Below, in pieces: positions 11,933 to 23,800 of a DNA stretch of 64,000 nt. The notes beneath the pieces are model-generated. The model ran no database searches, was not told where the DNA came from, and worked only from the letters and a program-made list of their open reading frames with translations. The position numbers and the translations under genes were made by a program. Location: positions 2,870,501-2,934,500 of the forward strand of contig NC_132971.1 in the NCBI RefSeq assembly GCF_047496725.1, given 5' to 3'. The first letter of the stretch is position 1; the number at the start of each line of letters is the position of its first letter. This DNA comes from Anoplolepis gracilipes. Taxonomy: Eukaryota > Arthropoda > Insecta > Hymenoptera > Formicidae.

Positions 11933-12232
11933 TTCTAAGAGTACAAAATATGTATATTTTATATCAATATGTATCTTATTCTCTTTAATGAGAACCTTCA
12001 AATAAATTATTTTATTTTTGATACATTATTTTTAACTATAGAACACTTTTTTCTTTTTTTCTCCAGAAAAATATACTTATTTCGTTTTAAGTATATACAA
12101 AAAAATGATTCATTGATGACGCTTGATATCGATGACATTTGGATTGAAGTATGAGCAAAGTCGATCAAATAATGTTTTTAGATTGCATAAAAAGTTCTCA
12201 ATTAATAACATATGGCAATATAATATATCAGC
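11933..12232. promoter_or_regulatory. Divergent 300-bp interval, MYCBPAP / CA-D
   Basis: The start codons of MYCBPAP (-) and CA-D (+) are 300 bp apart, head to head. Such spacing is typical of a bidirectional promoter, so the two genes may share expression. The interval is AT-rich and I see no clear core element. Confidence 0.5.
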
Positions 12233-12548
12233 ATGAGTTCTTCAACAGGTATAATATGTATAAATTAAAATAATATTTTTTTACACGATCAAAATATTTT
12301 TATAATTGAGTATTTTTTTCTGTGATTTTCTAGATACTGATGAGCATAGTAACGAAACGGTTAGATATATACAACAATTAGCTAAAACGGATGGCAAACT
12401 GGAATCACCAATTAATTTGAACATTAGTCACATGAAAGTCGTGAAACTGAATCCTTTACAATGGTTCAATTACAATCTCATGCCAAAGAAAATAAAACTT
12501 ACCAACACCGGCTACACTGGTTAGGTTAAAAGTCAGATTTGTAATTTG

Positions 12549-12580
<32 letters not shown>

Positions 12581-13671
12581 TCTAAAAAAATATTACAATT
12601 ATATTTATTGTTAATAGTAATTCTTAGTGCAACATGGCATGCAGAAGAGCCGTATTTGTGCGACGGTCCTTTTGTCGGTAATTACGTTTTCTCGCAGCTG
12701 CATTTTCATTGGGGTAAAACCGATATGGACGGTAGCGAACATTATATTGATGGTGGAAGGTTTTATTTTTACTGTTACTTCGTAAATTACGTTTATTTAC
12801 TTTATTTAAATAAACTTATTAATGCAGCATGCCAATGGAAATGCACGCAGTGTATTATAAAAGTGATTACGAAACTCAGTTAGCAGCTTTTCGTCAAAAT
12901 GGTGGAATTACTATTTTAGTATATTTATTTCAGGTATTAAAAAAAATTTTTATTTGCGAAAAATACTATTCGATTATATATAATGTCTCTATATATTAAA
13001 TTATTTTCTGTGTGTGTTATTTTCTTGTTTTTTTCATACATTCTAAAATGTGTGACTTCAGAGTTGGAACACAAACATCTATTTAGATATTAAACAAATA
13101 ATATATATATATTTTTTGGAAGGCGAAGGAAGATGTAATATTGTATACAGCTTCAGGTATCTCCTAATCCACTTTTGGATGATATTATAAAAGCGTTACC
13201 CTTTATCCAAGCGGCTCATTCTTCCGTCCGTTTAACGCCTTTTCCTATAACGAACATTATGCGATGCTTTCAACATGATTACTTTGTGTATTGGGGTTCT
13301 ATAACAATGACAAATATCAGAAATAGCATACTTTGGCTAATAAGCAGAGAACCATTAGGAATATCCATCGAACAAGTAAGTTCGGTTAGAATTCGCAAGT
13401 AACAATTAAATAAAATAAGATTGCCATATAATTATTGCTAATAATACATCTTATAGTAAAATCGATTTTATTTTTTCAGATCGCAGAGTTTCGCACACTT
13501 TACGACGAACGTAGTATGCCAATTTTGACAAATTGTCAGCCATTGAAAGACAAAGGTGATAGAAACGTTTTTCACGTATGTCCCAGTGGATCCATGTATG
13601 CAACACTTTTACCCATTCGTAATCCTATTGATTCATGTATTGTTCAAGACGACGTCGATGATAAACAATGA
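12233..13671 (+). CDS. CA-D: alpha-carbonic anhydrase-like protein with complete zinc site
   Basis: Six exons (12233-12248, 12334-12519, 12618-12759, 12828-12933, 13157-13375, 13480-13671) join in frame into 861 nt, 286 residues. Landmarks are ESPINLN, NTGYT, DGPF, LHFHWG, GSEHY, PMEMHAVYY and YWGSIT. In CA II numbering His94, His96, His119, Glu106 and Thr199 are present; His122 is Tyr, which is not a ligand. His64, the proton shuttle, is Tyr, and the usual TPP after Thr199 is changed to MTN. This is the most likely member of the cluster to keep some hydratase activity, though slow. It lacks a signal peptide and the N-terminal segment, and has a tail of about 30 residues after the final core strand, rich in Cys and ending DDVDDKQ. 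It lacks the intron that splits the equivalent of its fifth exon in CA-B and CA-C. Confidence 0.9.
12549..12571. repeat. (TA)n microsatellite
   Basis: A short TA run in the second intron of CA-D. Confidence 0.9.
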
Positions 13672-13861
13672 TAAAATATTGTATTGCGCTATATAATTAC
13701 TATATATATTATTGTAAGAGAGACAGATTACTTATAGAGATTTGCTATTGCAATTATTTATAAATATATAGAGTGCAACATCCCTCATAATATGCTTGTA
13801 TTTAATTTATTTTAGTTTTTTTAATTTAGCTTTGTAAAATCTTGGAAAGCGTCGTTTATTT

Positions 13862-16239
13862 TTATTTCCTTCTTTTGCGACGTCTTTTAATTCTTTCTTT
13901 CTCGAGATCACATCCTGGGTAGAAAGAGGCACAGTCAATTCCGCCCAAGCCGAGAATGGATGCTTTAACAGAATCCAACATTGCCGACCATGGAGTCTTG
14001 TGTATCATTCTGCCTGATAACCAGCTCATGCCCAAGCTGGAAAGAAAAATCTCGATATTACCGATTTCGAGAAAAAACTTGAAACACTTCGCCGACCATT
14101 GATATTGCGTTGATCAGTTTATGAGATGCGACGGTAAATTTCTATTTAATCTTGTTTTTAGGAGTCGCTGATAATTGCCGTTACTGTACTCTATTACCTC
14201 CAAACGGGAACCCAAATTCTACGACCGTCGTTGGTTTCCTTGGAATATTGATTTTCTTCGCACAATATCCTTCGCAGACAATTACCAGAGTCTTCTTCGG
14301 CGATCATAACTGCTTCGATGGATCTCAGAATGCGATAAGATAGATCATTCAAGTCCTCGTTGCTGGTGGAAGATAAAGAAATAGGAAGTGCGTTTCTCTT
14401 GACGCGTTGCCTACCAGCCATCATCATCATCATTCCATTATTGCTCTATAATGCAAGAAACATTTTTTCGTTAAACTGTACCATCAAAAAATCATGTGTG
14501 TACATCTCTCCTGCATCAAATATTTTCATCGGAATGAAATAGTTTCTAAATAATTGACAAATATTTTTCAAAAAAATAGTACCGTAGCATTCATACACAG
14601 CTGAATGATAAATAAACCGAACGCTAAAAATGCAAGCGCAGTAAGTGCGATTTCGAAGAAATCCTTAATCGAGAGTTCCTTTCCCTTGGAATAGAAGGGC
14701 TTATGTTCCTCTTCCTCATGTGGTCCGTAATAATATTCCTCGTGAATAGATGGGAAAAAATGGTCATGGTGTGCAAAGTCTCTATGACTAAACGCTGGTC
14801 CATAACGGAAAGAATGTTCCGACGACGACGATGACCTGTCATCTATTCATGGAACATAAAATATCAAATCTTTCGTGCATCGTGCAACACTTGTGCAATA
14901 GTTTCTGGAATTTACCTTCATGAGATGGTCTGTAGAAACCCACTTTTCCAGATGGCAGAGGAGCTTGCATCGCGTACCCAGTCACTTCACCATCGAACTC
15001 ATCAATATCATCTTCCTGGACATCTTGTTTCTTTTTCATTTTTTTGTGAGGTGCATAGTGTCGATAAACATCATCTAACGTTGTCGTTCTGTTAATAAAT
15101 TAGTTAAATTTTAATATTTATTTTTATATTGGATATACTGTGTGTACGTAATAATTTGTAAAATATAACAAAAGATTAATATAAATGAACATAATTTCTC
15201 ATGGTCAAAATTAATTTATAATGCATTATATTATTAATATAAGATTCTTAAATAATTATTTAAAAATATATTTTAGTTTTTCTATAATTTCGTATTTCTA
15301 TCTAATATGTCTTTAAAGTATTTTAAATTAAAAGTTTAATTACAGAGTTTAACAAAAGTTTAATTTTCAATTTCTATTTATATTAGAACTTAGATAGTTT
15401 AAAATTTGTTAAAGAAAAATAAATCTCTAATTTCGTGAAAAGTTTGTAGTGAGAAATAATACTTTTTGGGTCTAAAATATTCAATAAGTTTGTCATCTAT
15501 ACTATGTGAAATTTTTCAAAACTACATATAAATATGATTAATTACAAAATATGTGGTTGAAATTATAAAGAATTTAAGAATTCTTAGTGAAGTCAATTTA
15601 CCTTTGAAGCCAATTCTTATACTTGGAGCTTCCTTCGTCCGCCAAAAGTTTATCATGAATCGTAACATTGTCTATAAAGTTATGTAAGTTGTCGTGTGGC
15701 AGGGATTCAGGACGTCGTTTCACTCTAGGAGTGCTCACTTCTTTCAAGATTTCTTCTGCCATATAACCGTGACATAGATATTCATTCATTCTTTTTCTAA
15801 TTTTATATTGATGAATTAAAAAATGTTTAATTATACTTTTCACTGTTAACTTTTTAATTAAATTATTTAATTCTTACCTATGATAGTTCATTTGGTTTAA
15901 TGCTCTATTAAAAGATCCGTCTACGGTTTGATTTGTTACTGTCTTAGAAACATTATCGTTTTGATATTGATCACTAAACAGAAACGATCCAGGTAAAAGA
16001 TCCACGGCAAGTATATCATCTTGATTGATACAGAATTCGTTGCCGTCGTCGAAACATTCCTGCGCTGATATCGCAATCAAAAAGAAACAGATTACAAAGA
16101 AATGTATAATCGTGTAAATTCGCAATAAGCATTTTTCACAGTATTCTGACAAAACGTTCAGTGCCATTTTAGCTATGCCACGAGAGTTGCTGCTAAAACA
16201 CGAAGACAACTGTGACTGACGAGAAGACGACACGCTCAT
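13862..16239 (-). CDS. Uncharacterised 470-residue membrane or secreted protein
   Basis: Six exons in transcript order (16239-15878, 15796-15602, 15088-14916, 14842-14583, 14445-14198, 14036-13862) join in consistent phase into 1413 nt, 470 residues. I do not recognise the family. Near the N-terminus a hydrophobic stretch (residues about 41-59, IIHFFVICFFLIAISA) followed by Cys-rich acidic sequence looks like a signal peptide or anchor; a start at Met25 (16167) would make it a conventional signal. Residues about 304-325 (ALTALAFLAFGLFIIQLCM) form a second hydrophobic helix, preceded by a His/Glu/Tyr-rich stretch and followed by five Met codons. Two RVKR furin-like sites occur, one in exon 2 and one just after the helix (GRQRVKR). 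The C-terminal part has Cys pairs (CLRRILC, CASFYPGC) and ends in a basic cluster RIKRRRKRRK. Only about 190 bp separate its end from the CA-D stop (convergent). Confidence 0.8.
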
Positions 16240-19200
16240 ATAATAATTTTCTCGTCTGCTAGAAATAATTGCTTTAACCGTAACGTTGCTTAGCCTTGCT
16301 ATTATTTACAGTTTTAAGCATATAAAAAGTTATTTTGCGTGTGTAAGTCTAATTATTAATAATTTTCCAAATTATTAATATTTCATAGTTAACAAATGGC
16401 ATTTAATTAATTAATTAATAAAAAGTGTAGACATAAAAAAATCTAACTTACTAGTATCAAACTCGAAAGGAAAAATAACCCGCATACCTGCTAAAAGCGG
16501 GTTGTTTCAACATCTGTTTAGATTCATGACTAATCCCCCTGTTTGGCGATAGCGCCCACCGATTTACGCGTAATCCTACACTCATGATTAAATACGTTTA
16601 TTAAAAACCACTTACAACGCTCTTATGAATGTTTCAAGAACGAAGGGTCTGGCGGAACGTCCGCTCGGGTCGAGGTGGTAAGACAGGGTAATGGGGCCTT
16701 TGTTCCCCTGGGAACGCGCTCACCTGTCTAATATCTCGCGGGAGTGGCTATATCTGTACACACACCAAATGCGGCCAGTTATACGCTGAGCTTACTGAAA
16801 ATTAATCGCGCAGTTTCGAAAGAATCTTTGCGTCTCGTCCTACCGACTGAAATAAACGTTTCTCACGCGATTATTAATGATATTATAGTCGCAAAATCAG
16901 GTAAAAGTACGTACAAAAAGTATTTATTTTTATGATTTACTAACATAAGAAGTTCTAGAAGAACTAAAATATATTTTTTAATAATTCTTTAAAAATCTTA
17001 TAATATATTAATAATAATATTCATAGGGGGAAAAAAAAAGAAAAAGACTAATAGATAAAATTGATTTTAAAAGTGTGTTTAAAATTCTCTTCGTGTTTTG
17101 AATTTCATACTTTTAAGATGCACACGAGAAATGGTTTTATGAAATATTATTTTCAATATGACGCAGACGAAGATGCGGTTTTAACCGCCCGTAGTCGAGG
17201 TGTGATCGCGCACCTCCCCTTTTGCGTGAACACGACCTGTGGCGCAGTTTGTGCACGCGTGAGTTCACCCTCCTTTTCTCAGGTGCTTGATTGATCGTTT
17301 CAATTATCCGGCACAGCGTGCATCAAACGTGAGAGTAAACTTCGCAGCGAGCAAATGGATCGTTTATTCGAAACATTTACGAATGGTTGCCACTATGAAA
17401 ATATTACAAATGGTAAATCGCATATAAATCGCAAATAAATCGCAAATATAATCGCGTGTTATTTGTACGCTAACGTTTCAAGCGAATCAAGAGTAGCCAG
17501 TAAAAAAACCACTTATTAATCATATTAATTAAAAAAGAAATTTTTATTTTTTTGGAAATTCGAATTTGTGTTGTTAGATCATTTTCTGAAAGAGACACCT
17601 AGCTATTGCAAAAAATGTAGAAATAACGTTTAAGCGTTTACGCTAGCTTCCAGGAAGTAGGTCCTCGGTCGTAAATTAATGTGCGCGTTGACCATATCGT
17701 TACTTCCTCTCTTCGCACCTAACAACGCGCCTTAAGCACATTTCACTGTATTTAAGTTTCAATATTTGTCGCGATCGCAAGTACGTGTAAAATGTTCAAC
17801 CCCGCGTATAATCAGCATGCAAAAGAGCGTGTGCGACACGAGACGAACGAGCGTAAATTTGCGTCTAAACGTGTAAAAATAATAAGCTCGCGAGCCTTAA
17901 AACTCTTATCGATTTGATAATATTTAAAAAATTTTTAAAAACATGTGCATGTATTGTCTATATCATACATTTTAGTTTAAATACATATGGAACTTTTAAA
18001 AATGTAATTTTAAAGATACATATTGTTCTTTTTTAAAATTAAGTTTAATTTTTTTCTGTATATAAAATAGAAGATATCTTTTCAGATAATGGCACAACCA
18101 TTTTACATTGTTGAATTATTGTATAATTTACGTTTAATTATGCGTATAAAATTTCTAAAATTATTTTCTTCAATGTAATAGTTATGTTATCCAAGTTTAT
18201 GCGAAAGGTTAATAATGACTGTGTTTTCAGAATATGGCACTGCATGTTGAAGTGTCTAATGTATACAAAAAGATATATATTTGATATATGTTCTTCCACA
18301 AAGACGAAATAACTCAGACGTAGATCGGGGTGAGGATCGATGACGAGGAACCGAGCAATAGAAAGGGCTCACAATCGCCATTGGTCCTTTTAGCCGCAGA
18401 AGCGAGTGGATTTACGGTTTGCGAGGATGAACATTGAGATTGGCACGGGTAGCCCGGAGACTAATGGACGCAGCATTCACGAAAATGGCTGCCTTACCGT
18501 GCTCATAAACAGAAATAACACGATATGGTTCGATAAGAGCTATCATCGACGTAAGAAGCTGAAAGTCTCCGATCATTGTGAAACAAAGCTATCGTTTTTT
18601 TTTTTTTTTTTTTTTTTTATTTCGTTCTTTCATTTTTATTTTATTACATTTCTTTCAAAAATATTGATCTGTCTCTTCTCGCAAAAAAATTTGTCTCTCT
18701 TTTTTTTACAAATTAAATTGTAAATTCTTCGAAGAAATATATTATGTTAAATCAATTTAAATTTTGGTGCAAACTTGTATGACTATTAACGTATTGCCAC
18801 TGATGAATTGCGACATTATATCAAGATATAAGATTATATCTGAATGTAATGAAAAAATGCATATTTTCTGAAGTATAGTGAGAACCACTGCGAGTAGTTC
18901 GCTAAACGCGTGAAGAAGTGTTTTGCGGTACTTTTTCATGAGGTTCTTCGCGTGGCAGAAGCGTTTATCCATTGCTAAAGCGTGAACAGGAAAGAGAGAG
19001 GAGAACGACCATCGTTTTACTGGTATAAAGCTCCGAGATAGAGGGGTCAAAGAAGGCGGCCACTGCGCGAGCAGCATGCGCGTTTAGGACCAATCCGAGA
19101 TCCAACCTTTGAACCCCTTTGAGCCCTTTCTTACTAGAGAAACTCTCTAGTGCGCAAGCCAAATCGTCGAACTCAAGCACTTTTTTGGAAAGGACCATAA

Positions 19201-20327
19201 AATACGTGAATATCTCGATAAAATGGGAATATAAGAAACATACCTATGAATTTGCAAAATTGTACTGTATTGATGGTATTGATAGGGAACATCTCGATAA
19301 AAATAGCACTATGTAAATAGCAATACGTAAAGTAAATTACATCAAGACAAATAATAAAGTTTGCATATGTTATGTAAATAGGCTACATAATTATATAAAA
19401 CAATATTCTAATAAAATTAATAAGCGCTATATCGAGGTTCTTAATAACGATTATCAATAAATGCAAGCTCTAAAGATGTAAAAGCTTAAATATTTTGACA
19501 TATATGTATATTTTTATATGCTTATGTTTGTTTATGTTCGTATTTAATGCTTGATATATTTATGTACATGGTGTAACAAAGTAACAATATATACTAAATT
19601 CTATTGCCAAATTTTGTGAATCAAGCACTTGACTGTCAGTGAAAAGATAGACAAACTGTTATAAATATTACGATAAAATTTGACAGCTATAATAAAGGTA
19701 TTAAAATAGGAAATCAACCATAAACTGCCGAGATTCTACGATCCCTACTCCGAGATAGAGTAAGTGGGGAGATCTCGATGTGCGAGATATTCTTCCAGCC
19801 TCATGGGATGACCTTCCTGTAGGAAACTGGAGGGGATGCTGGGAGGTTCTTCTCTGGACCATAGACACGTGCCACTTGTCATACTTTCGGAAGTACTTGC
19901 TTTCGGACGGTTCGGAGGGAGATTAGTACGAGATCAGGTGTGATTGATCAGAAGGATTACGCGTGCTACATTGTCTACGATTAATTAATAATAGATATAG
20001 ATTGCAAATAGATATCCTTGTTATCAAAAATACAAAATATATAGTTTACCGGTTAAAAAATATTAAATTCTTTCTATTGATCTTATTGTGCAGCATTGAA
20101 TAAAAATAAACAAATGACAAGTGCATATCGAGTCTCAAACTATTGTTAGCTAAATGAACAATTCATGTAAATAGCTGTGGAATATTTAAAAAAAGAAAAA
20201 ATGTGAAAAAATCATTGTTTCGATATCAAATGTGAAGTGCGCGAATTTGAATTAGAATTATTGGAAGAGATATTAGCGAGTAACATCAAGATCATTGTAT
20301 ATTTGATCGAAACCATAGTCGAAATCG
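16240..20327. other. Intergenic: upstream regions of the 470-residue gene and the homeobox gene
   Basis: No convincing exon was found. AT-rich DNA alternates with higher-GC, CpG-containing blocks near 16480-16760, 17160-17400, 17640-17900, 18300-18560, 18880-19200 and 19720-19970, which may be regulatory DNA. A T-run lies at about 18595-18618. The block at 19720-19970, about 400 bp before the homeobox start codon, is a candidate promoter or 5'UTR region. Confidence 0.5.
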
Positions 20328-20809
20328 ATGATTTATCACAGAATGGAACTCTGCCAGAACCGCGAGAAAATAAACAATGACATTTATGATCTTCGTCGGA
20401 CATGCTCGCTTTCAAATGAGAATGAAACCTATTCGAACGAACAAGATGGCAGATCACTGATTGTCAATCGAGAATCTATCGAATATGTATCAGATTCCAG
20501 CTGCGAAGGTTACAGGGAGTTTCAGAAACAGCAGCTCGAAAGAAGAAATTCATCCCCGATTGCCGCGTCTAGCGCTTTTACTATCGATAGCATCCTGGGA
20601 AGAAACGAGAAGAGGGATCAAACTTCAAGAATAGATAGTTCTGGTGATAAAGAAGAGGATCAGGAAGAAATGGACGATCGGATTGAGGGACATTTTGTTA
20701 GGCCAACAGCGATACCAGCCACACGTCCTGGTATGTTATAAATACGTCTACTATTATATATTGTTTAGTAAAATTTTCGTACGTATAAGTAAATACACGT
20801 ATATACACA

Positions 20810-20842
<33 letters not shown>

Positions 20843-23800
20843 ATATACGTTATATACATTAAAAAAAGATAAGAGAAAGAAAAATATAGATTATATTAGT
20901 TATTAAAGTTTTCGATACGCAAAGTACAAATCAATTGTTGTATTCCTTTGTTTTTGGACGTTTCATCGGCGAAATAAAATACTTATTGTTAGAAAAAAAA
21001 TTAAATATTATAATATTTATAATAATAATAATAATGTAGTAATATTTATACAATATCTATTTCTAAAATTTTGTCCAAAGTTAGAGATGTGTAAAAGTAT
21101 AATAAAATATAATAACGAGTAACTATTTGAATTATGTTGAGAGTAAATGGTTATATTTCATATTTCCCTTTCTCGATTTCGGCGATCATTTAATCGACTA
21201 GGATTTGATAAGACCTGCTACTATTATGTGAGCTTTTGTACAAGTCAGTTTACAAGTATCAAACTGAATGCGTTAAGAATCGAATAAGAAGTTCCGTATC
21301 GAATGCTTCTACAATAGAAACGACTATATTGAAGCGTATCGTGGCTTCCGTAGAAAATATTGATCTAAAATAATTTCAAACGAAACTACACTCAAAAGTA
21401 TGTTTTTACTTTTTATATAATAATATCTCCCTCTTTTCTGGAATTATACATATTATAATGTATACCTAAAATATAATCTCTACATATTATTGGATATCTA
21501 AGATTTAATTTAACTTTTAAATTAAAAAATAAAATAAAGATAAATAAAAATAAATAAAAAAGAATTTTTAATAAAATTTTTAACAAAAAAATTTTCTTTT
21601 AATTAAAAATAAAATTATTATTTACTTTTTTATCTGTATTTCAAAATTTTCGCAAATAATTGCAGTTTTGTGACGATTCCAATGGATAACATTTTGAAAA
21701 CATATCTTAATATAATTCACGTGCCCAAATTTTTACTCTTTTTTTATAACGCGTATGTAAATTATTAAACCGTTATATATTTTTTTCATACTGATAGTAA
21801 TAAAATTTAAAAGTTACCTCTACAAAATAACGTTTTATTAATTTTGTTCAGTCTAGTTATTGCAAAGTAAATAGAATAATAATCGTTTACTTTCAACACA
21901 ATTTAAATAGTTACTCGTTATTATATTTTATATTTCTATATTTTTTTAAAATTATTTTTCTACGAAGTTATTTGAAGAATTATATTGTCTTAAAGATATT
22001 ATTTTAAAATAGGTTTTTAAGAACAAATGTTGCAATTTAATAGATCTAGAAGGAGGTTTATACACTCATACGGGATTTCCATATCCTGAAGGTGCTTTAA
22101 CTGACTCTTCGACATATTCCACGACGTCACTTGCATCAGCCTCATTATTGTACAGTAGTTGGTTTGCTCAAACAAAACCTGGACAACTGTTTGGTTTGCA
22201 AGGTAAGACTTAAAATAAATTTAATTTGTTAAGAAATCATATCAAAGATCAATTTTCGATATAAGCAATTTTTATCGAATAAATTATTATTTCCACAAAC
22301 ACAGTAAAAGAAAGAAAGAGAACTAGAAAAAACAATCTAATTTGTCATTTAAAAATAATATCGCATCAAAGTTATCTTTGATTTATCCAATGTTGAAAGC
22401 ATTTAGATATCGTCCAGCTCTGTTTCTACAAAAGCATTCAACAAATATCTTATACGCGCAAAGAAAATTGTACTAGATATATTTTTCTTGTGCGTTCGTG
22501 AGAGGCACAAATGTTCTCGAGGAAAATCGCGACGACAAAGGACTCTAATTATTATCCACTCGTAATAACTTACCGCCGTAATTCCATTTTCGCGAACAAT
22601 ACCGAGAGAAGTGTAAGGTGGGCACCCTCTTTCTCGGCTTCAACGAATATTGGATATTATACGAGGCGCCTACGGTAACAGCTTTTCGACACGCGAGGTA
22701 CACATCAGTGGCCCAGTTGTTGTATCCCCCTCCGTTTTTCGGCACGTTTCCGGCAAAATATTAAATATTTAAGCATATAAAAATCTAAACTATTAATTCA
22801 CTCGCATTTTATTTTATTAACATTTTATTTTTCTTGGTTCTCAATTTGACGCAAAATTTCTCTAAATCTACCATTGTTTTGAAAATTCCGTACAAATAAT
22901 TTTTTTGAATATTCCGACTCTCTTTCTTTAGTACTACAAGTACAATACTGATGTAAAATTGCAAATTCAGTAAAGCTTAGAAAAGAGCTACCATAATGCG
23001 ATAAAATTGCGAGTCAATCTTCAGCAGAGATTCTAGATACTTTACGATTGTGAGATAAGATTGAAATCCGCCATCGCAGTTTCTCCCTTTCTGGCTACTA
23101 TCCGCCATGCTGTTAGGAGCCCATTTATCAGCACCGTAGGTCTAACTATCTTTCGCGAAGGTGTTAAATGTCTCTGCACACTCGTAAATCTTGGTCCCGC
23201 TGGTTCTTCTCCGTCACCATACGCATTTTCCTTCCCGGTCACTGTAACAATCTCTTTCAACTTCTAAGAAACTCAATCATTTTTTATTCATGTAATTCGT
23301 GCTTCTTAATTTTATAATTAAATATCTATCTTATATTGATATACATAATATGGCGGTTATTGTGAAATATTTGCTAATTAAACTTTACTAATTTTATCGT
23401 ATTTAATACTCGTTATCTTCTAATAAAATGTTAGATAAACAAATACTTTGCACCGTTGCATAGTTAAAAAACCACGCGCTTCTTGACTATTATTTGCAAA
23501 GCATTCGCGTTTTGTATTGAATAGAACAAGTATTGAAACTTTATAACATTTCATGTTGAACGGAACAACTGAAACATTAAGTCTTTAAAATCTACTGAAA
23601 ATAACGAATTTACACAATAGTTACATATATTACTAAAAATAAAACATGTCAGAATATTTTAAATAGATATAAAAAATATACTCTACAAGAAAGTTGAATT
23701 TTATTTATATTGAATTAGAATTTTAAAATATACTATACAAGTTAATGGTTATTATTAAGATATTATATATATATTTGTAAAATGTAATACACAAACAAAA

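Noticed and set aside
12828..12933. Loss of a zinc histidine in CA-D at AVYY
   Set aside because: On careful alignment this is CA II position 122; the true ligand His119 is present in MEMH.
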